The notes: a model not told the origin generated them from the sequence alone. A DNA stretch of 64,000 bases from Oreohelix idahoensis (GCA_024509875.1 JAMPIV010012440.1:248001-312000), one strand, 5' to 3'; positions 33,967 through 45,715 are shown, counted from the first letter of the stretch. Translations and numbers: made by a program.

Positions 33967-36423
33967 TGTCGTGGAATATTCTAATCCACATATATAAATT
34001 ATCAAGTAAATATAAAGCCTAATAAATACATATAATAAATAAAGGAAGAAGAATGGTAAAGAACAGTGCTGTCACAATGACTGTACTCGAAATCCCCTTG
34101 TTTTCTACTGCGTATGCAAATTGTAACGTTTCACGTTGATATTAAAGGCCTTCTGCAACATACACGCGTTTCCCAAACACACAATAAAATGTGCTGCCTT
34201 TCTAAGAAAAACCTTGAGATATGCAAGTTGACCTAAATTTTAAATTCCATTCATGTCTTTTTCTACACTATGTTACCAAAAACAAAAGACAGATGGACTA
34301 AAGGATAGCGAGAAGAGAGAGGGGCGAATAAAGCCGAACGCATGCAAAATTAAACACGCGTCTCGCTATTAATGCCACCCCCAACACGCGTCGCGCGATA
34401 CACAATTACTACTATCACGCGTGTAAGGCCACCTGCACTAACTTTTTCGGACGGACAGTGATAAATTCACTACCCTTCCCAGAGTTAGGTTTTAAAATCA
34501 TAAAAAACGCTTATTAGGAAAGATAACAATAGATGGGTTTACGGTTGAAAACATAACAGTACCCAGACAGCACATCTTCGAAACAGGAGGTAGAAAATAC
34601 ATATTTTGAACGCAGCCACGTAGCTCTTTTAAATTTGGATATTTGGGTTCCTTAGGGCTTGCTGACAAAGAATATGTAAAACGTTACGCAAATAGTCCAG
34701 GAATTAATAAATTATACCCAAAATAAAATAGTGGGGATGCCTGACAGCATGGAATCATTTCTGCTCATAAAATTTTTTTATAACGTGTTTGAAAAAAATC
34801 TTACGTTACAGAATTAGCCTACCATGTAAACTCCAAATTGATTGGAGCGCAACAAATGAAAGACTAGCCACGATTGGTCGGGCTATAAATACTATCTTTC
34901 GTTGTTAGGGGAGACGTGAAAAGGTAACATTTTTTCAAACACTTGTCGAAACGTGGCCTCATTGGCTAGACTCGCTGATATACTCACTTAGGAGCGTTAG
35001 TTCGAGACCACTAGTGCAAATAATCTTGATAAAGCAACAGTGCGTTGAAGCCAGCTCATATTTGTGTTAAATAAAAGCCTGGAACATAAGCAGATGGGAA
35101 TTTGTGCCAGTAATTGTGCCAGAATTCATTGCTAATCAACGTATCTGTGTTTATTTCCATGAAATTGTGGTAAGCTTGAACCATTCAGTATCTTTTAATG
35201 AAAATTGAATGTAAATTGTTAATTTATGCCTGTATATATATGTGTAGTTCAGTGGCAAACAGGAGATAAAGCCTATAATGCTCCAGCCTGAACAGAGGGT
35301 GTCGGAGGGAAGTAAAACGGCATGGAATGGCCAAATAGTACACTGACACCTGGATGATTGATTAGACAGAAATAATGCTGGAAGTGCAGAGGCGTAGTGA
35401 CCATTAAGGAGGGTATGCTGGTATAAAGTATTTCAGATGAAGCTGACAGTTGGCCTAACGCTCTGAACTCAATGTTTGTGTTGTATTGTGCTCAGTGTAG
35501 AACTAGAGTATCAATTAGTTATGAAGTAGAAGGTACATCCTTCTTGTTTTCAGGGACCGTGGTCTTGATGGTACTGAGCAGCACCTGGTCAGAGCTTTGC
35601 TGAATCCAGAGTCGGACAGCATACTCCTTGGTCTTTTTAGCTATCAGTGAGGTGTCTCCAGAGCCCAGGGGAGAATTCGAGCAGAGGAGTCCTTCCCTGC
35701 CGCCATCACGCAAGATAAGCTGATTTGGCCAGCTGAGCTCAACATTATGTCCCCTCATCTTGAAATAACTTTGTAAAAAATAACATTCAGAGGGGAATTT
35801 AATTGTCTTAATATCAGGAACTGAGAACATCTCCAATACTAGTCCCAAAAGACAAACTATTGAAGTCATGATGACAAATACCAACAGAGCTTGAACAAAA
35901 CAAAACCAGTACTACCTCATATTACCACTACACAACTGACACACATAGGATATTTTAATAATATATGTCACTACAATATTCATATTGATAAAGTCTGTAC
36001 ATATACTTGTAATTAAAATTGATTGTGATTCCTGGTTCCTTTGTATTTGAATCAGGACACATATACCTTTATGATAACCATGAATACATATTGTTATTTG
36101 AAAAGTTATCAGTGACTCCTTAAGATATTCTCATAGAGGGTTATATGTATGTGAGTGTCACAGTGTTGTCAAGAGTAGTGGATTAAATTAAATTGTTTAT
36201 CTGTCTGTTGTTGTGACTTACACTTCATCATACACATACCCTAGACACATAACGTAGTCATCACACTATTCCAGAATAATTCTGACTGAGATATATAGAT
36301 ATGTGGTAGCAAGTAAGGTTATCTATAATACACTACTCTTAATAGATATAGATACCTTCACAGCTGATCTCAGTCAGTACACTAAGTCCAATATAAATAT
36401 TTATAACATCCCACTTCACCACA
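33967..36423 (+). repeat. Element C 5' LTR (2457 bp)
   Basis: It runs from TGTCGTGGAATATT to CACTTCACCACA with TG...CA ends, and is matched by 40717-43175. Confidence 0.92.
34873..35075 (+). promoter_or_regulatory. Element C LTR promoter and polyadenylation signal
   Basis: ATTGG (inverted CCAAT) at 34873-34877 precedes TATAAAT at 34884-34890. AATAAA follows at 35070-35075. These spacings suggest a U3 of about 0.9 kb, an R of under 200 bp and an unusually long U5 of about 1.3 kb. The same elements recur in the 3' LTR (41636-41642 and 41822-41827) and in B1. Transcript ends are inferred, not seen. Confidence 0.65.
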
Positions 36424-36428
36424 TATAT

Positions 36429-36448
36429 TGGGGTCTCGCTCTTGGGAT
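36429..36448 (+). promoter_or_regulatory. Element C altered primer-binding site
   Basis: At the position of the tRNA-Pro site of B1, C has TGGGGTCTCGCTCTTGGGAT, two bases longer and mismatched in the middle. The flanks (TATAT before, TTTGAATC after) are the same as in B1. Either the site mutated after insertion or another tRNA served as primer. Confidence 0.75.
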
Positions 36449-36624
36449 TTTGAATCTTTCCCTATTAAAATATTGGGGGTAATTCACTTCAGGGAATATA
36501 AGAATTAAAAGGTATCCTTGGGTGGAATTAAATAAGGTTGAGCTCACGGTGCCTGTGTTGTCCATTAGATATATTTAGAGATTAAATTGTTGGTTAGACA
36601 TTGTAGAAATTTACCTGATAGACA

Positions 36625-38748
36625 ATGGCGGACCTGGCCAAGTTTCGATCTGCTGCTGTACAGACTGCAAAAGAGTTAGGATTAGATGGGCAAGTTATGG
36701 TTGCCTATGTCACTACGGAATGTGACAAATTTATTGAACGCGAAGAAAGAAGATTAGAAAAAGAGGCCGAAAGAAAGTTAGAGGCTGAGACTAAGAGGTT
36801 GCAAGCTGAGGCTGAGACTAAGAGGTTGCAGATTGAGGCTGACAAAGAGGCTAAGAAATTGGAAGCAGAAAGAGAAGACAAAAGATTAGCTGCAGAAAGG
36901 GAAGAGAAGAAATTAGCTGCAGAAAGGGAAGAGAAGAAATTAGCTGCAGAAAGGGAAGAGAAGAAATTAGCTGCAGAAAGGGAAGAGAAGAAATTAGCTG
37001 CAGAAAGGGAAGAGAAGAAATTAGCTGCAGAGAGGGAAGCAGAAAAGGAGGAGAAAAGATTACAAAGGGAACATGAATTACGACTAAGGGAGTTTGAGTT
37101 TCAAGGCCATGCTCCTGAAAATGGTGCCAGTCCCTTTGCCTCTGATGCTACGGTTACTCAAGGAGCCTCAACCTCAGCTATGAATTTTCATTTAGATCAT
37201 TTTGTTGAGAAAGACGATGATATTGAGAGCTATATAAATAGGTATGAACTATTAGCTACCACGTATGGGTTAGAGAGAGAAAGGTGGAGCTTAAAGTTAT
37301 CTCAGGGACTTCGTGGGGCAGCTTATGAAGTTTTTGCAAAAATGAGCAGAGGTGATCAGGAAAATTATGATATGCTAAAGCAGGCTCTTTTGTTAAGATA
37401 TGAAAAGAATGCTGAATTTTATAGGAAAAAATTTAGGAATGCTAAACTACTGTCAGGTGAAACCTATCACCAGTTCTCTGCACGAATAGAGACATACTTG
37501 GAGAAATGGACTTCTCTGGGGAAAACCCAAGATCTTAAGGAAATGGTCCTTATAGAGCAATTAAGAGAGTCCATGGCTCCAGACCTGAGAAAGTTTCTCA
37601 TGGAACAAGGTGCAGAGAGGCGGGGTGAGTTGCTAAATGTTGCTGAAAGGTATCAAGCAGCTCAAGCAGAGGTAACAGGTAATAAAAAGAAACAAGTGGA
37701 TAACTTTAGGGCACCACAGAACTTTAATAAATTTGATCCTAGGGATCAAAATAAAGGTAAGCACCAATTTGATAGGCCACGGTATGACAATAAAAATAAA
37801 TTCCCACAATTCGATGAAAGGAAATATAATGAAAGAAAATCTTTCAACCAAGGAAAAAGGTGGTGTAAGAATTGTCAGATGGACAATCATGACACTGACC
37901 GTTGCAGAAGGAAACCTGTGTATATGGCAACCCTTCAGGTCAGGTCGACCTCAAGACAGGAGGAGGATATTATGTTGGATACCACTCCAGAAGAGATGAG
38001 GAAGGCACAGGCTGGGGATAAAACACTCAAGCCTTGTTTCAGAAAATTGTCAACTTGTCATACAACTCCAGGCAAGGGAGATTTTTACATGAAAAACAAG
38101 TTGATGTATAGGAAGACTGGAGCTAGATCCAAGGGTCAGGGACAACTGGTACTTCCTAAAAGATATAGGACAGACTTAATAAGGAGCCTACATGTGAAAC
38201 CAGATGGGGACCATGAGAAAATAGGTACCATCATTCAAAAGGTGGCTCACAATTATTATTGGCCCAAAGCAAGATGGGACATTGAAAATTTTGTAGAAAG
38301 GTGTAGCATAGCACATGAGGGAACACCCACAAGTGGGAACATGGATCAGGACCTGGACACGCCACGGGGCAAAATTAGGCCTGATAATAAAAAGAGATAT
38401 AAATTTGATAAAGTGGACCAAATGGAATGGGAAGCCCCTTTTCACGGACAAGCTTCACTTAACTGTTTTACAATGGCCACTATGCGGAGAGTGCAAAAAG
38501 ATGTCTTACCCCAGGATAAGCCGACAATCCCTCAATCGGACTTAAACAAACTGGAGGAAGAAGATGTAGAGAGGAAATCTCTCATCAAGAATTTTAAGTG
38601 GGGAGAAAGCCCCAAAAGAAAAATTGGTAGCGGTCGTTTTGTGAATGATAATTCTGGGAGGAAAAATCATCACTATAAAGCTTCGAGTGGAAGAGACCAT
38701 ACCGGTGCATGGACAAATAGGTCCACACAATTAAAGGTCCATATGTAG
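36625..38748 (+). CDS. Element C gag fused to a protease-less, rearranged integrase region
   Basis: One open frame of 707 codons. Residues 1-50 match the B1 gag start; about residues 50-150 form a charged coiled coil with tandem KKLAAEREE units. A capsid-like domain spans about 190-350, and a CCHC knuckle (WCKNCQMDNHDTDRC) lies near 414-428. Up to base 37915 it is almost identical to B1. From RRKP onward it jumps to sequence equal to the region after protease, only about three quarters identical to B1 at the base level. It passes a poor HHCC-like segment and then about 140 codons with no similarity to an integrase core. No DDE residues are present. The start ATG 36625 is the B1 start. Confidence 0.85.
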   Translation: MADLAKFRSAAVQTAKELGLDGQVMVAYVTTECDKFIEREERRLEKEAERKLEAETKRLQAEAETKRLQIEADKEAKKLEAEREDKRLAAEREEKKLAAEREEKKLAAEREEKKLAAEREEKKLAAEREEKKLAAEREAEKEEKRLQREHELRLREFEFQGHAPENGASPFASDATVTQGASTSAMNFHLDHFVEKDDDIESYINRYELLATTYGLERERWSLKLSQGLRGAAYEVFAKMSRGDQENYDMLKQALLLRYEKNAEFYRKKFRNAKLLSGETYHQFSARIETYLEKWTSLGKTQDLKEMVLIEQLRESMAPDLRKFLMEQGAERRGELLNVAERYQAAQAEVTGNKKKQVDNFRAPQNFNKFDPRDQNKGKHQFDRPRYDNKNKFPQFDERKYNERKSFNQGKRWCKNCQMDNHDTDRCRRKPVYMATLQVRSTSRQEEDIMLDTTPEEMRKAQAGDKTLKPCFRKLSTCHTTPGKGDFYMKNKLMYRKTGARSKGQGQLVLPKRYRTDLIRSLHVKPDGDHEKIGTIIQKVAHNYYWPKARWDIENFVERCSIAHEGTPTSGNMDQDLDTPRGKIRPDNKKRYKFDKVDQMEWEAPFHGQASLNCFTMATMRRVQKDVLPQDKPTIPQSDLNKLEEEDVERKSLIKNFKWGESPKRKIGSGRFVNDNSGRKNHHYKASSGRDHTGAWTNRSTQLKVHM

Positions 38749-38750
38749 CT

Positions 38751-40649
38751 TTGTTAAGAACGTGGACTGATGAAAAGGCAGAGGAAAACATTACATCATC
38801 ATACCAATATGTGAATGAGCTGACCACTCGGTTAAAAACTGGCTGGAAACTTGCCAATGAAAATTTGAAACAAGCCAGGAAGAAACATGCTGCCTATTAT
38901 AACAGGAAGGCGAAAGACAGAGATTTGGCTGTGGGAGAGAAGGTACTGCTTCTTTTGCCTGGGAGTCAGAATAAGTTACAAATTGGATGGCAGGGTCCAT
39001 ATACAGTTCTAGAGAAGGTGTCTAGAACAAATTATAAGATAGATAAGAAGGGGAAAGAAAAAATCTATCATGTGAATCTCCTGAAGAAATATTTGGAAAG
39101 AGAACATCAGGAAGAGACACACTTGTTGACCTTGTCCATCGCCATGGAGATGAAAAAGGAACCACTTTCATCATTTGAATATCCATTACACCCCTGTGAG
39201 ACAGCAGCACAGGTGAAAATCAGTACACATTTAACGAAAACTCAGAAAGAGAGAGTGCAACAGGTTCTAAATAATCATGCAGAGGTGTTAACAGACCGAC
39301 CAGGGCATACAAACCTATTGGAATATGATATGAAACTAATAGACTCCACACCTGTCTGTATGAAACCATATTCGATTCCGTTTGCTAAGGAGAAAGCTTT
39401 GAAGGAAGAGATAGACTATCTGTTGAAGGAAGGAATTATTTCGCACAGTGAATCTTCGTATAGTTCCGGTGTTGTACTCTTAAGGAAGCCCTCTGGAGAA
39501 CATAGACTCTGTATAGATTACAGGAGACTGAATGCTATTACAGAAGGACAGGTGGATCCATTGCCGGATACAAATCAGCTGTTTGCCAGACTAAATAAAG
39601 CTAAATATTTCTCAAAAGTGGATCTGAGTAAAGGATACTATCAGATTCCAGTAAAGCCTGAGGTTAGACCATACCTAGCTTTTAGTACCTCAGAAGGACA
39701 CTATGAGTTTAATAGATTGCCATTTGGATTGAAGAATGCGCCTAGTGTCTTCTCTAGAATGATGAGAAAATTATTGGATCCTCTGAATAATCCCTGTATA
39801 ACAAATTTTATGGATGATATCCTTATAGCAACAGAAACATTTGAGGAACACATTGACTCTCTGAACATGCTGTTTAATCGACTTAGGGAGGCAAATTTAA
39901 CAGCCCGACCAACCAAATGTTGCGTTGGATGTAAAGAATTGGAATTTTTGGGACACACAGTTTATCATGGAAACATGACCCCTGACCCAAAGAATTTAGA
40001 GAAACTACAGAAAGCCCCGAGACCACAAACCAAGAAGGACGTGAGATCCTTTGTCTCATTATGTGGTTTCTACCAGAAGTATATCAAAAACTTTAATTCC
40101 ATATGTGCACCGTTAACTGAATTGACACGTAAAGGACATCCAGATCGCATTACATGGACACCACAATGTGAAATGACTTACCAAGAATTGAAGGAAAAGC
40201 TCACAAGTAAACCCATTTTAAAATTACCTGACTTAAGTCAAGAATTCATTGTAAGGACGGATGCCAGTAATATTGGGTTAGGAGCAACTCTACTACAGAA
40301 ATCAGATGCATTGGATGGGGAATTAAGCCCAGTGGCATATGCTAGCAGAAAGTTGAATAAAGCTGAAATCAACTACTCAACTAGCGAAAAAGAATGTCTT
40401 GCAGTAATATGGGCGATAAAGAAATTCAATATTTATCTATATGGGAAGGCATTTAAGTTGCAAACAGACCACAAACCGTTATCGTTTCTAGCACAGGCTA
40501 GGCATGAGAACTCCAGGTTACTCCGATGGTCTTTACTTTTGGCTCCATATAATTTTAGCATTGAGTATATATCTGGAAAAACCAATTTGGGAGCGGATTT
40601 TTTAAGCCGCCATCCGTGTGATGAGAATCACCGTAAACCCCAGAAATAA
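38751..40649 (+). CDS. Element C integrase C-terminus, reverse transcriptase and RNase H
   Basis: The frame opens in the middle of pol, one frame away from the upstream gene after its TAG at 38746-38748. There is no ATG at the beginning, so translation by itself is doubtful. It carries the GPY/F module (GWQGPYTVL), then a full reverse transcriptase (CIDYRRLN, FSKVDLSKGYYQ, LPFGLKNAPS, NFMDDIL) and RNase H with RTDASNIG, SEKECLAV, TDHKPLSF and GADFLSRH. All expected acidic residues of both enzymes are visible. It is nearly identical to the B1 copy but without the RNase H deletion. It ends at TAA 40647-40649, 56 bp before the polypurine tract. Confidence 0.9.
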   Translation: MLRTWTDEKAEENITSSYQYVNELTTRLKTGWKLANENLKQARKKHAAYYNRKAKDRDLAVGEKVLLLLPGSQNKLQIGWQGPYTVLEKVSRTNYKIDKKGKEKIYHVNLLKKYLEREHQEETHLLTLSIAMEMKKEPLSSFEYPLHPCETAAQVKISTHLTKTQKERVQQVLNNHAEVLTDRPGHTNLLEYDMKLIDSTPVCMKPYSIPFAKEKALKEEIDYLLKEGIISHSESSYSSGVVLLRKPSGEHRLCIDYRRLNAITEGQVDPLPDTNQLFARLNKAKYFSKVDLSKGYYQIPVKPEVRPYLAFSTSEGHYEFNRLPFGLKNAPSVFSRMMRKLLDPLNNPCITNFMDDILIATETFEEHIDSLNMLFNRLREANLTARPTKCCVGCKELEFLGHTVYHGNMTPDPKNLEKLQKAPRPQTKKDVRSFVSLCGFYQKYIKNFNSICAPLTELTRKGHPDRITWTPQCEMTYQELKEKLTSKPILKLPDLSQEFIVRTDASNIGLGATLLQKSDALDGELSPVAYASRKLNKAEINYSTSEKECLAVIWAIKKFNIYLYGKAFKLQTDHKPLSFLAQARHENSRLLRWSLLLAPYNFSIEYISGKTNLGADFLSRHPCDENHRKPQK

Positions 40650-40705
40650 TAATAAATTTCTCTATGTGAATATAGAATAAAGGACTGACATATAATGTCT
40701 GTTTT

Positions 40706-40716
40706 AAGAGGGGAGG
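40706..40716 (+). promoter_or_regulatory. Element C polypurine tract
   Basis: AAGAGGGGAGG lies directly before the TG of the 3' LTR, identical to B1. Confidence 0.87.
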
Positions 40717-43175
40717 TGTCGTGGAATATTCTAATCCACATATATAAATTATCAAGTAAATATAAAGCCTAATAAATACATATAATAAATAAAGGAAGAA
40801 GAATGGTAAAGAACAGTGCTGTCACAATGACTGTACTCGAAATCCCCTTGTTTTCTACTGCGTATGCAAATTGTAACGTTTCACGTTGATATTAAAGGCC
40901 TTCTGCAACATACACGCGTTTCCCAAACACACAATAAAATGTGCTGCCTTTCTAAGAAAAACCTTGAGATATGCAAGTTGACCTAAATTTTAAATTCCAT
41001 TCATGTCTTTTTCTACACTATGTTACCAAAAACAAAAGACAGATGGACTAAAGGATAGCGAGAAGAGAGAGGGGCGAATAAAGCCGAACGCATGCAAAAT
41101 TAAACACGCGTCTCGCTATTAATGCCACCCCCAACCCGCGTCGCGCGATACCCAATTACTACTATCACGCGTGTAAGACTACAAGCACTAACTTTTTCGG
41201 ACGGACAGTGATAAATTCACTACCCTTCCCAGAGTTAGGTTTTAAAATCATAAAAAACGCTTATTAGGAAAGATAACAATAGATGGGTTTACGGTTGAAA
41301 ACATAACAGTACCCAGACAGCACATCTTCGAAACAGGAGGTAGAAAATACATATTTTGAACGCAGCCACGTAGCTCTTTTAAATTTGGATATTTGGGTTC
41401 CTTAGGGCTTGCTGACAAAGAATATGTAAAACGTTACGCAAATAGTCCAGGAATTAATAAATTATACCCAAAATAAAATAGTGGGGATGCCTGACAGCAT
41501 GGAATCATTTCTGCTCATAAAATTTTTTTTTATAACGTGTTTGAAAAAAATCTTACGTTACAGAATTAGCCTACCATGTAAACTCCAAATTGATTGGAGC
41601 GCAACAAATGAAAGACTAGCCACGATTGGTCGGGCTATAAATACTATCTTTCGTTGTTAGGGGAGACGTGAAAAGGTAACATTTTTTCAAACACTTGTCG
41701 AAACGTGGCCTCATTGGCTAGACTCGCTGATATACTCACTTAGGAGCGTTAGTTCGAGACCACTAGTGCAAATAATCTTGATAAAGCAACAGTGCGTTGA
41801 AGCCAGCTCATATTTGTGTTAAATAAAAGCCTGGAACATAAGCAGATGGGAATTTGTGCCAGTAATTGTGCCAGAATTCATTGCTAATCAACGTATCTGT
41901 GTTTATTTCCATGAAATTGTGGTAAGCTTGAACCATTCAGTATCTTTTAATGAAAATTGAATGTAAATTGTTAATTTATGCCTGTATATATATGTGTAGT
42001 TCAGTGGCAAACAGGAGATAAAGCCTATAATGCTCCAGCCTGAACAGAGGGTGTCGGAGGGAAGTAAAACGGCATGGAATGGCCAAATAGTACACTGACA
42101 CCTGGATGATTGATTAGACAGAAATAATGCTGGAAGTGCAGAGGCGTAGTGACCATTAAGGAGGGTAATGCTGGTATAAAGTATTTCAGATGAAGCTGAC
42201 AGTTGGCCTAACGCTCTGAACTCAATGTTTGTGTTGTATTGTGCTCAGTGTAGAACTAGAGTATCAATTAGTTATGAAGTAGAAGGTACATCCTTCTTGT
42301 TTTCAGGGACCGTGGTCTTGATGGTACTGAGCAGCACCTGGTCAGAGCTTTGCTGAATCCAGAGTCGGACAGCATACTTCTTGGTCTTTTTAGCTATCAG
42401 TGAGGTGTCTCCAGAGCCCAGAGGAGAATTCGAGCAGAGGAGTCCTTCCCTGCCGCCATCACGCAAGATAAGCTGATTTGGCCAGCTGAGCTCAACATTA
42501 TGTCCCCTCATCTTGAAATAACTTTGTAAAAATAACATTCAGAGGGGAATTTAATTGTCTTAATATCAGGAACTGAGAACATCTCCAATACTAGTCCCAA
42601 AAGACAAACTATTGAAGTCATGATGACAAATACCAACAGAGCTTGAACAAAACAAAACCAGTACTACCTCATATTACCACTACACAACTGACACACATAG
42701 GATATTTTAATAATATATGTCACTACAATATTCATATTGATAAAGTCTGTACATATACTTGTAATTAAAATTGATTGTGATTCCTGGTTCCTTTGTATTT
42801 GAATCAGGACACATATACCTTTATGATAACCATGAATACATATTGTTATTTGAAAAGTTATCAGTGACTCCTTAAGATATTCTCATAGAGGGTTATATGT
42901 ATGTGAGTGTCACAGTGTTGTCAAGAGTAGTGGATTAAATTAAATTGTTTATCTGTCTGTTGTTGTGACTTACACTTCATCATACACATACCCTAGACAC
43001 ATAACGTAGTCATCACACTATTCCAGAATAATTCTGACTGAGATATATAGATATGTGGTAGCAAGTAAGGTTATCTATAATACACTACTCTTAATAGATA
43101 TAGATACCTTCACAGCTGATCTCAGTCAGTACACTAAGTCCAATATAAATATTTATAACATCCCACTTCACCACA
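40717..43175 (+). repeat. Element C 3' LTR (2459 bp)
   Basis: It matches the 5' LTR with a handful of substitutions and single-base indels. The base after it starts the CTGCC target duplication. Confidence 0.92.
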
Positions 43176-43180
43176 CTGCC

Positions 43181-43730
43181 AGAGATGGTGATTACAGAAT
43201 AGGAATTGGAACATAACCCAGGTGGTTCTTTTGGGAGACTCGTAACTGTGTTTAGGTTTCAGATCGTCGAAAATATGGTAATATTCTTTTCTCTATTACC
43301 TGATGTAAACAAACGACACTTCCTACTGACGTTCAGGAAATAAGTTCAAGCTGGACTAATTAGGAATGAATACCTTTATTTAGTGTCTGCATACTCTGAC
43401 AACTTCATAACAGTTCATAAATACATGTGCTTCTGTGGTATACAAACCAGTCATCCCATGAAATATTACACAGCCATCGAACTTACAAGATGATCCAAAC
43501 CCAAAAATCACTGCCTCGCTCGTCTCGTGCCCAAAACAACTCACTTAACCCCCTTCTCTCAAACTATCACTTCCGTCCTAACTACTGGGCAATTCTACCC
43601 CAAGTTCGATGACGTCATTTCTTAACATTTAATTAAATCACTCATAGGATTTGTGACTAGTGTTATTACACTAACTAGACACGCTCAAATACTTAGTGTT
43701 ACATCTTGCTAAGTATTCTTACCCTACGGA
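43181..43730. other. flank of element C, no gene recognised
   Basis: It contains no domain or RNA I can support. Confidence 0.5.
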
Positions 43731-44394
<664 letters not shown>

Positions 44395-44765
44395 TCTCAT
44401 CTCCGTGTGTTCTGCCTCGACCTCTCTTATCCACACTGACCAATCTATATTCTGGGGGCTTTGAAGCTAATTGAACTCTTGGAAGGGGCAACTTTCAACA
44501 AAACAACAAACGATATAATCTGTTTATTAGGCATATTCTAGTAAATGACTGATATTATTTCACTAACTTTACAAAATATTCTGTTTTCTTTAGAACTTTC
44601 GCTCATTTTGGCGAATTTTTGGAGCCTCACCGGGTCCCTTGCATTTGGAGGCCCTGAAGCTCAAGCTTTATTAGCTTCATAGTAGATCCGCCCCTGCTTA
44701 CCATGAGAATTAATTAACAAGCACTGCTTTGTAAGACTATCAACAGATTTCCTCGGTGCGTGAAC
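44395..44765 (-). mobile_element. LINE 3'-end fragment, antisense, interrupted by about 255 bp
   Basis: Bases 44395-44440 and 44698-44760, on the minus strand, match adjacent parts of the LINE tail seen at 2800-2880. The sequence between them ends CCGCCCCTG at 44688-44696, the reverse complement of CAGGGGCGGATC, a start common among MITE-like elements. It carries two near-inverted GGCTTTGAAGCT/CCCTGAAGCTCAAG blocks. A clear target duplication was not found. Confidence 0.45.
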
Positions 44766-45080
44766 TATCTACCATTAGGTGAGTAAACATTGATATTTAT
44801 TTGACAATAACTCAAAAGATAAGACGACTCTTCGTAAATTGGCTTAAGAATATACGGAAATTTAGTTTGTATAATTTGCAACTATTAAGTTTGTTGTGTA
44901 TCTAGTAAAGTGCAAATATGAGGATATCCCATTGTAACAAAACCGGCGTTCTAGGTGGCCCATGGTAGATTGTTGCGCCGCATCATGGCGTTGATATAAG
45001 TTGGGGCTGAAGGTAGCCCACGAGAACACTATAGTGTTGTACAACAGAAAGTAACATGAGTTCTGCTTCTTTTTCCCTTT

Positions 45081-45312
45081 TAGCTCCTTGTGGAGCATGG
45101 AGTCACTATTGTAGATGGTCCTCTTGCAGGGAGCGTTGCTAAAGCATTCATGTCCTCTTGAAGAGGTGGTTTTTGTAGCAATTAGTTTTAAATTATGAAG
45201 TTACCAGCCGTATACAAAACCTCATATGTGTCGCCTGTTACGAAATGCCTGAAGCATCATAAGGCCTATTCTTTCTAGTTCTCTCCATTGTCACCGTGAG
45301 AACTATACGGAT
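45081..45312 (+). repeat. R180 dispersed repeat copy
   Basis: The order of blocks is TAGCTCCTTGTGGAGCATGG, TCCTCTTGCAGGGAGC, a GTGGTTTTTGTAGCAATTAG stretch, TATGAAGTTACCAGCC, ACCTCATATGTGTCGCCTGT, TACGAAATGCCTGAAGCATC and a GTGAGAACTA end. It is one of the fullest copies. Confidence 0.75.
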
Positions 45313-45529
45313 GATAAAAACTTCAGTTCCCATTAATCTTTCATTGGCCTCTCTCTCGTCTCATACTTTCGCCTGATTTCAGAAAACCCGAAACCATTAT
45401 CGAGTCCAGATATCGTGCTACACTTTCTAACCATCACATCTGATTATAATAATTGAGCTGACAGTGCCATTTGAAATAGATTAGATGAGCAGCATGCTAT
45501 TAAAATCATCATCGTCTACACTTTTCTTC

Positions 45530-45715
45530 CAGAGTATGGAATCAACAATCTGGTTTCCCCCTCTTTACAGTAAGCCTGCACCAAACATTCACCTCCTCCT
45601 GCAACGGTTATTTTTATGGCAGTTTGTTTTACACGATGAGGTTACCAGTCCAGGCACAACCTCATATTAATCGCCTTGTACGACATGCATTGTTGTCGCT
45701 TCAGAGACCAGCGGA
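45530..45715 (+). repeat. R180 dispersed repeat copy
   Basis: It has AGTAAGCCTGCACCAAACAT, GATGAGGTTACCAGTCCAGG, ACAACCTCATATTAATCGCC, TTGTACGACATGC and a CTTCAGAGACC end. It lies about 450 bp downstream of another copy in the same orientation. Confidence 0.75.

Larger units (their letters stand above)
33967..43175 (+). mobile_element. Element C: young B-family LTR retrotransposon with damaged protease-integrase
   Basis: It is a complete plus-strand element with LTRs at 33967-36423 and 40717-43175, flanked on both sides by CTGCC (33962-33966 and 43176-43180), a perfect 5-bp target duplication. The LTRs differ at only about ten places that I noticed in 2.46 kb, so insertion is recent. Gag, reverse transcriptase and RNase H are open. 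Protease is missing and the integrase core is replaced (37916-38740), so transposition must have used enzymes from a related element. It is closely related to B1 outside that segment. Confidence 0.92.
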
